Assembly (NCBI GenBank): GCA_900313925.1
Contig: OMTF01000017.1
Span: 1 to 64,000, forward strand
DNA from: an uncultured Eubacteriales bacterium
GTDB lineage: Bacteria > Bacillota > Clostridia > Oscillospirales > Oscillospiraceae
Reading direction: 5' to 3'
DNA length: 64,000 nt
Shown here: piece by piece, positions 26,500 through 34,278 of the stretch
Layout: every line of letters starts with the position of its first letter
Position numbering within the stretch: position 1 is the first letter of the stretch
The notes under the pieces: model-generated
The model's database searches: none
Seen by the model: only the letters and a program-made list of their open reading frames with translations
Told to the model about the DNA's origin: nothing
Translations under genes and position numbers: made by a program

Positions 26500-27126
26500 T
26501 TACAGGCTGTAAAACCTGGTCGCTCCGGGTTCCGTATCGGTTTCTGCCGGCTGGGAAGTGGGCGCACTTGCCGTACGGGCAGAAACTTCCGGATCTGCCT
26601 GCTGCGGTATTCGGCTTTCCTCCGCCGTTGATTCGGGTACGGCCGTCTGTTCCTTCACGGCCGCGGGCTCTTCCACAGGTTCCGTCTCTTCAAATTCGGA
26701 AAGCTGGCTCAGCTGACCGGCACAGAGCTCCCGAATGGATTCCATATACTCCTCTGTGGCTTTCCGCGTCTGCTCCAATCTCTCTTCCTCTTCCTTGCGG
26801 CGGTTCTCAATGCCGCCGACAATTGCTTCCGCCTGCCGACGGGCATCGGCGACAATCGCATTGGCTTTGTCCCGCGCCGTGGTTTCGATCTGCACGGCTG
26901 TTTTCTGGGCTGAAATCAGCGTAGAGGTGACAAGCGCCTCGGAGGCGCGGTATTCTTCAATTTTGGTGACCAGCACCTTCATCTTTGCGCGCAGAATTTT
27001 GATTTCCTTCTGCGTACTTTCCAGACTGTCCGCCACCTGATCCATAAAATCATCTACGGAGCCGATGTCGTAGCCGCCGAAAACCGCTTTGTCAAATGTC
27101 TTTTCCCGGATATTCTCTGGAGTCAT
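26500..27126 (-). CDS. divIVA: DivIVA-domain coiled-coil protein
   Basis: Cell-pole/septum scaffold of 208 residues. The DivIVA membrane-binding N-terminus has TPENIREKTFDKAVFGGY, then a coiled coil covers about 25-130. The C-terminus is a Glu/Pro/Thr-rich disordered tail of about 70 residues. The ATG at 27126 is behind GGTGG, and the longer open frame to 27189 has no family similarity. It follows sepF by 75 bases, the usual place. Confidence 0.9.
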   Translation of the reverse strand: MTPENIREKTFDKAVFGGYDIGSVDDFMDQVADSLESTQKEIKILRAKMKVLVTKIEEYRASEALVTSTLISAQKTAVQIETTARDKANAIVADARRQAEAIVGGIENRRKEEEERLEQTRKATEEYMESIRELCAGQLSQLSEFEETEPVEEPAAVKEQTAVPESTAEESRIPQQADPEVSARTASAPTSQPAETDTEPGATRFYSL

Positions 27127-27201
27127 TTGCAGTTCCACCTTTCCCTGGATCTCTGTCCGAACACTGTCTCCGCCGGCTGGTTCCGGCACAGTGGATTATT
27201 T

Positions 27202-27750
27202 TCAGTATGTGTTATGCGCAGGCTGCGTGCCGGCCGCTCCGCTGTCCGGATTGCTGGCAATCATCAGATTTACGTTGTAGGGCGCAATAAAATACGTCTT
27301 TGAGGCAACTCTCTTGATTTTTCCCTCCAAAGCATAGGCAACGCCCGACAGGAAGTCTACCAGGCGGCGGGAAACGTCCGTGGAAGCCCCTTCCAGATTC
27401 ATCAGCACCGGATGCCGGGACCGGAGGTGATCGGCAATTTCCGCCGCCGCTTCAAAGTCCTTCGGCTCAAACAGAACGACCTTCATGTCCGTTCCGACGT
27501 TCTTTGCCGCCGCGGAGCTCCGGATATTGACAACGCCGCTGTCCGAAGTGCGTGCCGTTTGGGCATCGCGCCGAGAACGGGTGAAGCTGCTGGGTTCTAC
27601 GTCCGGCTCCTGCGCACGGGTCCGGGAACTTCGCGATCTCTCCGGTTCTTCTTCCGGAAGATCCTCCAGCTCTTCGTCGTCGGTATATTCCATATCGTCT
27701 TCTTCGTCATATGGCTGCGCAAGTTTTTTTATTCCGTCTAAAAAGCTCAT
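27202..27750 (-). CDS. sepF: Cell division protein SepF
   Basis: FtsZ anchor. It has 182 residues: a short membrane-targeting amphipathic helix at 1-12 (MSFLDGIKKLAQ), an acidic then Arg-rich disordered linker to about 85, and the SepF core with VVLFEPKDF and MNLEGAS followed by the RLVDFLSG dimer segment. An AAAGGG site lies before the ATG. It sits between the YggS-type gene and divIVA, as in many Firmicutes. Confidence 0.94.
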   Translation of the reverse strand: MSFLDGIKKLAQPYDEEDDMEYTDDEELEDLPEEEPERSRSSRTRAQEPDVEPSSFTRSRRDAQTARTSDSGVVNIRSSAAAKNVGTDMKVVLFEPKDFEAAAEIADHLRSRHPVLMNLEGASTDVSRRLVDFLSGVAYALEGKIKRVASKTYFIAPYNVNLMIASNPDSGAAGTQPAHNTY

Positions 27751-27784
27751 CTTTTGACCCTTTCCGCGCTATTCCTTATTTATC

Positions 27785-28483
27785 CTAATTATTATAATTG
27801 CGAGCGCCGAATATTCCGGTTCCTACGCGAACCATCGTGGCACCTTCTGCGATCGCAATTTCGTAATCGTTGGTCATCCCCATGGATAGAGTCTGCATAG
27901 AGACATTAAACAACTTTTCAGAATCCATGTCAATAAAAAGCTGGTGCATCTGCCGGAAAAACGGCCGGCTCTGCTCCGGATCGGGCACCGCCGGCGGGAT
28001 GGCCATCAAGCCGCAGATCTGCACATTCCGGAACTGCTCGGCACCGCGGATCACCTGCCGGATCTCCTCCGGCCGAAATCCGGATTTGGATGCCTCTCCG
28101 CCGATATTGACTTCCAGCAGAACCTTCTGCTGCAGGTGCAGCGCCGCCGCCTTTTTATCGATGGCTTCCAGAAGCGCCCGGTTCTCCACGGACTGGATCA
28201 GCTGAACGGTTCCGACCAGATACTTTACTTTATTTTTCTGCAGCGTACCGATGAAATGCAGCTGGGCCCCTTCGTACGCCCCCTGCTCTTGCTTCTCCCG
28301 CATCTCCTGGACCCGGTTTTCCCCGCAGATGGTGATCCCGGCGGCAATGGCTTCCCGCACCCGTTCCGCATCGTTCATTTTGCTTGCCGCAACCAGCTGC
28401 ACGCTCTCCGGATCCCGGCCGCAGGCGGCACAGGCGCTTCGTATTTTCTCCTTTACGTTCTGTACATTTTCCGCAATGCTCAA
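27785..28483 (-). CDS. YggS/PLPBP-type pyridoxal phosphate homeostasis protein
   Basis: Fold-type III PLP-binding protein of 232 residues without known catalysis; it helps balance PLP and amino acids. The PLP lysine lies in VAASK near residue 34, and the family GENRVQE, HFIGTLQKNK and SMGMTNDYEIAI blocks are present. It starts with TTG at 28483, overlapping the stop of the HlyD-like gene as TTGA, with AAAGGTG upstream. Known as ylmE in Bacillus. Confidence 0.94.
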   Translation of the reverse strand: MSIAENVQNVKEKIRSACAACGRDPESVQLVAASKMNDAERVREAIAAGITICGENRVQEMREKQEQGAYEGAQLHFIGTLQKNKVKYLVGTVQLIQSVENRALLEAIDKKAAALHLQQKVLLEVNIGGEASKSGFRPEEIRQVIRGAEQFRNVQICGLMAIPPAVPDPEQSRPFFRQMHQLFIDMDSEKLFNVSMQTLSMGMTNDYEIAIAEGATMVRVGTGIFGARNYNN

Positions 28484-29697
28484 GATTCGATCACCTTTCC
28501 GTCTTCCAGATTTGATCCGCGGACAATCACTTCGTCCCCTTCCCGCAAACCGTCCGAATCCTCCTGCTCTTCCAGAATCGCATAATCCTCCTGCTGCAGA
28601 AGAATTTGCACGTTCTTTTTCTCCACGCGGCCGGATGTCAGGCAGTAGACAAAGGACTTTCCATCCTCCCCGACATGCACCGCACGCAGAGGAACCTGCA
28701 GCCCCTCAACCGTAGAGAAGACAATCTCCGCGCTCGAAGAGCGCATGGATATGGTTTCCGAGAGAGCGTCCTTCAGCGCAAAGATCACGGCGCACTGCCC
28801 GTTTTCCACCGCTGAAATGCTCTGGACCCGGGCTTTGACCGTTCCGGTATAGTATCGGCTGAATTCCAGTTCAATGGAATCCCCTTCCGCGAGGCGGGCG
28901 GCGTCGCTTTCTCCCAGCAGCGCCGTAAAGTACCAGGTGAATTCCGTCACGATTTTTCCGTAGGCCCGGCTGTCCTTCTGCGGCTCCGCAGCAAGAAGCG
29001 CCTGCAGTCCGGCCGCTGTGAGATTTTCCAGCCTGTCCGGGGTAAGATATTCATACCCGTCCAAATCCGTCGTAAAAAATCCCGCCGCAGGGGCGGTTAC
29101 GGCCGAGCCGCTGATGGTGCTTTCCTCCTGCAGGCTGTTCCGCTGCGCGGTCAGCTCCGCAATCTTCGTTTCCGCTTCCTCTTTGGAAGAGGTGCCAAGC
29201 AGCAGAGACTGCAGCGTACTGGCGGCTTCCTCCGCCTTCAGGGTTTCCCCCCGCGCCACGGCGGAAGCCATCTGGCGGATGGCCGACTGCGTCCGATTTG
29301 TATAGCCCTGCGCAAACGTCGTATTCCGTGCACTGGATACATAGGTTTCCAGATTTTCGATGTCTGCGTCGATCTGCTGGATTTCGCTGAGCCGATCCAG
29401 TTCCTCCTGGCTGTCCACAGCCAGGGCAATCTGGGATCCTGCCGCGACGGCCTCCCCGCTGGACGCAGTCACGCTGAGATAGGGACGGTCCGTATCCAGC
29501 ACAAGCTCCGACCGGACAACCATGCCGTTTATCTGTGCGCTTTCATTGGAAACGGTGCGTACGACCTTTACGGTATCCACCTGCCGATTGCAGGACTGAA
29601 GAAAGGCCGCCAGAAAATAGGCAGCGATAGCGCAGCATACCACTACGCAGATTATTTTCGTCATGCGATCATTTTTCAGTGGATCCCAACTCTGCAT
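28480..29697 (-). CDS. HlyD-like membrane-fusion/adaptor protein of the division cluster
   Basis: Single-pass membrane protein of 405 residues. The N-terminal helix is near 13-34, followed by a biotinyl-lipoyl-like strand region (ASSGEAVAAGSQI), a coiled-coil hairpin around 85-180, and a C-terminal beta-barrel part. This is the layout of efflux adaptors. No ABC or RND partner is adjacent; in Clostridia the same gene commonly lies next to yggS-sepF. Its role is not established. It is first in a leftward operon HlyD-like-yggS-sepF-divIVA. Confidence 0.82.
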   Translation of the reverse strand: MQSWDPLKNDRMTKIICVVVCCAIAAYFLAAFLQSCNRQVDTVKVVRTVSNESAQINGMVVRSELVLDTDRPYLSVTASSGEAVAAGSQIALAVDSQEELDRLSEIQQIDADIENLETYVSSARNTTFAQGYTNRTQSAIRQMASAVARGETLKAEEAASTLQSLLLGTSSKEEAETKIAELTAQRNSLQEESTISGSAVTAPAAGFFTTDLDGYEYLTPDRLENLTAAGLQALLAAEPQKDSRAYGKIVTEFTWYFTALLGESDAARLAEGDSIELEFSRYYTGTVKARVQSISAVENGQCAVIFALKDALSETISMRSSSAEIVFSTVEGLQVPLRAVHVGEDGKSFVYCLTSGRVEKKNVQILLQQEDYAILEEQEDSDGLREGDEVIVRGSNLEDGKVIES

Positions 29698-29713
29698 ATT
29701 CCCGGCCTCATTT

Positions 29714-29739
29714 CTCCGCAGGTTTTCGAACCTGCGGAG
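29714..29739 (-). other. Stem-loop in the leader of the HlyD-like operon
   Basis: A perfect 11-bp stem with a 4-base loop lies 17 bases before the start codon, just upstream of the ribosome site. No T-run follows, so a role in mRNA stability or translation is more likely than termination. Confidence 0.6.
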
Positions 29740-29764
29740 TACAATTTCCGAACAATTTTATGAG

Positions 29765-29773
29765 ATTATAACA
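29765..29773 (-). promoter_or_regulatory. Extended -10 promoter of the HlyD-like operon
   Basis: On the minus strand TGT followed by a perfect TATAAT (29770-29765). No good -35 lies at the normal distance, which fits an extended -10 promoter. Confidence 0.6.
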
Positions 29774-29790
29774 CAATTTGCAAGATTTGC

Positions 29791-30768
29791 TCACAAATAC
29801 AGCTCCCGATCCCTGTCTTCCTCCGGAAGCTTCCCGGCCCGGTAGGCCTGTGCCACAGCCTCCGCCGCCTGCGGAATAGCCGGGCGATCCTTCCAGAAAA
29901 TCCGAAGCGCATCGCGTTCGTGCCGGAACCAGGTCCGCTGCCGCTTTCCGTACTGCCGGCTTCGAAGCTGAATCAGCTGGACTGCCTCCGACAGCGGGAT
30001 GCGGCCCTGCAGGCCCAGTGCCGCCTCCTTGTACCCGATAGCCTGCATCGCCGTGCATTCGGGAGAAAGTCCGCTCTGCAGCAGTCTCTGGACTTCTTCA
30101 AAGAGGCCGTTCTGTATCATTTCCTCTACCCGTTCGTCTATGCGCTGATTCAGCGTTTCCCGATTTTCGTAGTCGAGGACGACCCGCAGCGCCGCATAGC
30201 GTGGCGGCTGTGCACGCGTCCTGCGATCGTGCTCTGTCAGGGTTTCCCCCGTCAGTCTGTAGTATTCCATCGCCCGCAGAATCCGTTTTCGATCCTGCGG
30301 AGAAAGCCTCTCCGCCCGCAGCGGATCTACCGTCCGCAGGCGTGCCAGCATCGCCGGCCCTCCCTGATCGCTGTATTCCTGCTCCAGCGTTTTACGGAGA
30401 GATATGCGGTCCGGAGATTCCGGCTCAAATGTTCTTCCCTCCAGCAGCGAATCCAGATAAAGGCCTGTGCCGCCGGCAAGAATCGGTATTTTTCCCTCCC
30501 GCAGAAGTGCCTCACAGCAGTCCGACGCTTCCGCGACATACTGCGCGACCGAATACGGCTGCGCGGGATTCACAACATCCAGCATATGATGCGGAACACC
30601 CCCGCGTTCTGCCGCCGTCGCTTTGGCCGTGCCGATATCCATGCCGCGGTATACCTGCATGGAATCGGCGGAAACGACTTCGCCGTTCAGTTTCCGCGCA
30701 AGGTCTACGGCAAGAGCCGATTTTCCCGTTGCCGTCGGTCCCATAACGGCAATCACATCGTAGCCCAT
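29791..30768 (-). CDS. miaA: tRNA dimethylallyltransferase
   Basis: Transfers a dimethylallyl group to A37 of tRNAs reading UNN codons. It has 325 residues. The P-loop GPTATGKS is near 10-17, and the SADSMQVYRGMDIGTAK block and the HHMLDV segment follow. The ATG at 30768 lies one base after the mutL stop and uses AAAAGGA inside the mutL end. MiaB, which methylthiolates the same base, is divergent from this operon at 32842. Confidence 0.95.
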   Translation of the reverse strand: MGYDVIAVMGPTATGKSALAVDLARKLNGEVVSADSMQVYRGMDIGTAKATAAERGGVPHHMLDVVNPAQPYSVAQYVAEASDCCEALLREGKIPILAGGTGLYLDSLLEGRTFEPESPDRISLRKTLEQEYSDQGGPAMLARLRTVDPLRAERLSPQDRKRILRAMEYYRLTGETLTEHDRRTRAQPPRYAALRVVLDYENRETLNQRIDERVEEMIQNGLFEEVQRLLQSGLSPECTAMQAIGYKEAALGLQGRIPLSEAVQLIQLRSRQYGKRQRTWFRHERDALRIFWKDRPAIPQAAEAVAQAYRAGKLPEEDRDRELYL

Positions 30769-30769
30769 G

Positions 30770-32644
30770 TTAAACGATCCTTTTAAACAGCTTATCCAGG
30801 TCTTTCCGGGAGTAGGAAACGGCGACCGGGCGGCCGTGGGGACAGTACTTGATCTTCCCGGAAACGACAGCATCCGCCAGGACCCGCAGCTGCTCTTCCG
30901 AGGAATCCCAGCCCGCTTTGATCGCCGCCTTGCAGGCAATCGTCCGCAGCGCGCGATCCCGGAGATCCTGCGGTGTAACCTCCCCCTGCTTCTGCAGCGT
31001 GCTGCAGATCTCCTCCAGGGCAGGCGCAATATCCTCCAGATTCATCTCTGCCGGCACCGCCCGCACTGCATACGTCCCGGTTCCGTACGGCTCGATTTCA
31101 AAGCCGAGGCTTTCCAAAAGCTCGCGCTTCTCCTCCAGAATCTCCGCTTCCGCCGCATCGGGCCGGAGGATCTCCGGCACCAGAAGCTGCTGTACCATCT
31201 CCGGGGCTTCCTGGGAGCGCAGCCGGTCAAAGAGGATCCTTTCATGGCAGGCGTGCTTGTCAATGAGGACCAGCGTATCCTGCACTTCCAGAAGAATATA
31301 GGTTTTCATCGTTTCCCCGATAAGCCGATAGGGAGGGATCGGCGCATCCCGCATTTCCTCCCGGGCGGGAGCCGGCTGCGGTTTCGGGCGCGGTGCCGAC
31401 GCCGCAGCCGGCTTCGGCGGGCTGTCTTTCTCCACCGAATTGTCCCGCATCGGCTCGATCTTTTCGGTCCGGGGCACCGCCGTTGCCAGCGGTTTCTTCA
31501 GCAGCGCTTCCAGATCCGGCTCCGGTTTCCGGGAGGATGCCGGCACCCGGTACCCTTCCTCCCGGAACTGCTTTGCCGTCAGAGTCTGGTAATAGCCTTC
31601 CTTCGGCGCAGCCGCCGTATTTTCCGGCATTTTCTTCCCCTGTTCATAGACGACCGTTTCTCCCTGCAGGGCGGACCGCACGGCGTAGTAGACCGCATCA
31701 AAGACCTTTTTTTCCTCATGGAATTTTACTTCCGACTTCGCCGGATGCACATTCACGTCCACAGACGCGAAGCTCAGGTCGAGATAGAGAACGCATGCCG
31801 GATAGCGCCCCGTCAGCAGCGTATTGCGATAAGCCTGTTCCAGCGCCGCCTGCAGCAGGCTGGAACGGATATACCGATGATTGCAGAAGAAGAACTGCTG
31901 GGTCCGATTTCCCCTTCCATAGCGCGGAGAAGAGATAAAGCCGCAGACCTGCACCGCCTCCCGGCTGCCGGAGCAGGGCAGCAGTTCCCGGGCAGCCTCC
32001 CGCCCGAGGATTTCATAAACGGCGGATTTCGGCTCGCCGTCGCCGGGCGTGCTGAATTCCTCCCGATCCTCCCGGATGCACTGAATGCTGACATCCGGAC
32101 GCCCCATTGCGACACGGGCGGCGGTCTGCACGCATGCCATGCCCTCCGCACGGTCCGACTTCAGGAATTTCAGGCGGGCCGGCGTATTGTAGAAGAGATT
32201 GCGTACGGCCAGCACGGTTCCTTCCGGACAGCCGCACGGCTGCATGTTCCGGATCTCGCCGGCTTCCAGATAAAGCTGCGTGCCCTCCGCAGATCCCGGC
32301 TCCCTTGTCATGAGCTCCACTCGGGAGACGGAGCCGATGGCTGCCAGCGCCTCTCCCCGGAATCCCATCGTTCCGATGGCTTCCAGATCCTCTTCCTTGC
32401 TTATTTTACTGGTCGCATGGCGGAGAAAGGCTATGCCTGCGTCTTCCGGAGACATGCCCTTTCCGTTGTCCGCGACACGGATTTCCTGCGCCCCGCCGCC
32501 GCGGATTTCTACCTTGATCCGCGTCGCACCGGCGTCCAGAGAGTTTTCCATCAGCTCCTTGACTACCGATGCCGGCCGATCCACGACTTCCCCCGCCGCG
32601 ATGAGGTCGGCGACATGCGGCGTAAGAATATTGATAACGCTCAA
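30770..32644 (-). CDS. mutL: DNA mismatch repair protein MutL
   Basis: GHKL ATPase of 624 residues. The N-terminal blocks IAAGEVVDRP, ELMENSLDAG and DNGKGM are followed by RGEAL. A Pro/Lys-rich linker spans about 340-430. The C-terminal domain keeps DKHACHE and the late CPHGRP, so it probably has the MutL endonuclease activity of organisms without MutH. The start is TTG at 32644 behind AAGGA; upstream in-frame starts extend past the family N-terminus. It is divergent from miaB-mutS. Confidence 0.94.
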   Translation of the reverse strand: MSVINILTPHVADLIAAGEVVDRPASVVKELMENSLDAGATRIKVEIRGGGAQEIRVADNGKGMSPEDAGIAFLRHATSKISKEEDLEAIGTMGFRGEALAAIGSVSRVELMTREPGSAEGTQLYLEAGEIRNMQPCGCPEGTVLAVRNLFYNTPARLKFLKSDRAEGMACVQTAARVAMGRPDVSIQCIREDREEFSTPGDGEPKSAVYEILGREAARELLPCSGSREAVQVCGFISSPRYGRGNRTQQFFFCNHRYIRSSLLQAALEQAYRNTLLTGRYPACVLYLDLSFASVDVNVHPAKSEVKFHEEKKVFDAVYYAVRSALQGETVVYEQGKKMPENTAAAPKEGYYQTLTAKQFREEGYRVPASSRKPEPDLEALLKKPLATAVPRTEKIEPMRDNSVEKDSPPKPAAASAPRPKPQPAPAREEMRDAPIPPYRLIGETMKTYILLEVQDTLVLIDKHACHERILFDRLRSQEAPEMVQQLLVPEILRPDAAEAEILEEKRELLESLGFEIEPYGTGTYAVRAVPAEMNLEDIAPALEEICSTLQKQGEVTPQDLRDRALRTIACKAAIKAGWDSSEEQLRVLADAVVSGKIKYCPHGRPVAVSYSRKDLDKLFKRIV

Positions 32645-32690
32645 GGCTTTTCCTTCTTTCTTTAAGTAGAGAAAGTATACACGATCCGCG

Positions 32691-32719
32691 TTGAACTTTC
32701 TATAGAAAAATGTTAAGAT
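32691..32719 (+). promoter_or_regulatory. miaB-mutS promoter
   Basis: TTGAAC (32691-32696) and TAAGAT (32714-32719) are 17 bases apart. The leader is about 115 nt and ends in a CCGCCC/GGGCGG hairpin (32816-32831) that covers part of the ribosome site. Confidence 0.5.
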
Positions 32720-32841
32720 TAAAAACTCCGGTACCGGCTGAAACGGCCGCATTTCGGGCCCTTTCCGGCACCCGGCCGGCATTCATTTCGACGAACGCAA
32801 GGAGGGTTGCACAGCCCGCCCGGCAGGGCGGAGTCCTGTGC

Positions 32842-34263
32842 GTGACGCCTATGTCTTATTCTCGCACGGAAATCACAGCGGAGCAGATCCGGCATGAACA
32901 GGCCGTCTGCGACGCCCTGCGCCGACGCCTGACGGAGGGCGGAACGCATCCGCTGGCGCTGGTGGATACCTACGGCTGCCAGCAGAACGAAGCCGACAGC
33001 GAAAAAATCCGCGGCTACCTGGAGCGGATGGGCTACGGGTTTACGGAGGACGAATATGCGGCCGATGTGATTGTAGTCAATACCTGCGCCGTCCGGGAGC
33101 ATGCCGAAATGCGGATTCTCGGCAACGTGGGCGCCCTCGTGCATACAAAGGCGAAAAAGCCGCACCAGGTGGTCGCGGTCTGCGGCTGCATGGTGCAGCA
33201 GCCGCATATGGCAGAAAAAATCCGGCGCTCCTATCCGGTCGTGGATCTGGTGTTCGGGCCGCACGATCTATGGCGATTTCCGGAACTTCTGCAGCAGACG
33301 CTGGAGCAGCACCGCAGAATCTTCGCCGTAAGCCCTTCCGACGGCGTCGTCGCGGAAGGGATCCCGCTGCATCGGCAGGGATCCGTCAAGGCATGGCTTT
33401 CCATCATGTACGGATGCAACAACTACTGCACCTACTGCATTGTTCCCTATGTCCGGGGCCGGGAACGGTCCCGCCATCCGAATCAGGTTCTGGAGGAAGC
33501 CCGGCAGCTTGTATTAAGCGGCTATAAGGATATCACTCTTCTCGGACAGAATGTGAATTCCTACGGCCGGGATCTCGAGGAGCCTGTGGATTTTGCGGAC
33601 CTTCTCCGCTCCATCGACGCTCTGGACGGGGAATTCCGTCTGCGCTTCATGACCAGTCATCCCCGGGATGCTACGGAAAAGCTGTTTGATGCCATGGCGA
33701 ACAGCCGCCACTGCGCACACCAGCTTCATCTTCCGGTGCAGTCCGGAAGCAATCGCATTCTGCAGCGGATGAACCGCCATTATACTAGAGAGGAATATCT
33801 CGAGAAGGTTGCTCTCGCCCGGGAACAGATGCCGGATCTGGTCCTTACTACGGATATCATCGTCGGTTTTCCCGGGGAAACCGCGGAGGATTTCGAGCAG
33901 ACGCTGTCTCTCGTACGGGAAGTCCGCTACGACGCAATGTTTACCTTTATCTACTCGCCCCGCGTGGGAACGCCCGCGGCGAAAATGCCCGATCCCATCT
34001 CTCGGGAGGAAAAGCAGGCCTGGTTCGATCGCCTGCTGGAGACCGCCAACGGCATCTCGGTGGAGAAGCATCATGCATACGAAGGAAAAACCGTCCGTGT
34101 TCTTATCGACGGGAAAACCGGACGCGAGCCCTATACCCTCAGTGCGAGAACCGACGGGGGCCGTCTGGTTCACCTCCGGGGAGACGCTTCCCTGATCGGA
34201 ACCTTTCAGAATGTAAAAATCACCGGCTCCAACACCTGGGCACTTTACGGAGAACTACAGTAG
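32842..34263 (+). CDS. miaB: tRNA-2-methylthio-N6-dimethylallyladenosine synthase
   Basis: Radical-SAM methylthiotransferase acting on A37 after MiaA. It has about 473 residues. The N-terminal UPF0004 domain holds the auxiliary cluster cysteines in YGCQQN, NTCAVRE and CGCM. The radical-SAM cluster is C192, C196, C199. A TRAM domain ends the protein. I place the start at GTG 32842, 8 bases after GGAG; ATG 32851 is also possible. mutS follows by 15 bases. Confidence 0.94.
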   Translation: MTPMSYSRTEITAEQIRHEQAVCDALRRRLTEGGTHPLALVDTYGCQQNEADSEKIRGYLERMGYGFTEDEYAADVIVVNTCAVREHAEMRILGNVGALVHTKAKKPHQVVAVCGCMVQQPHMAEKIRRSYPVVDLVFGPHDLWRFPELLQQTLEQHRRIFAVSPSDGVVAEGIPLHRQGSVKAWLSIMYGCNNYCTYCIVPYVRGRERSRHPNQVLEEARQLVLSGYKDITLLGQNVNSYGRDLEEPVDFADLLRSIDALDGEFRLRFMTSHPRDATEKLFDAMANSRHCAHQLHLPVQSGSNRILQRMNRHYTREEYLEKVALAREQMPDLVLTTDIIVGFPGETAEDFEQTLSLVREVRYDAMFTFIYSPRVGTPAAKMPDPISREEKQAWFDRLLETANGISVEKHHAYEGKTVRVLIDGKTGREPYTLSARTDGGRLVHLRGDASLIGTFQNVKITGSNTWALYGELQ

Positions 34264-34278
34264 GAACAGGAAAAGAAA

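Noticed and set aside
30767-32665. 632-codon open frame on the plus strand
   Set aside because: It is the antisense shadow of mutL and has no recognisable domain.
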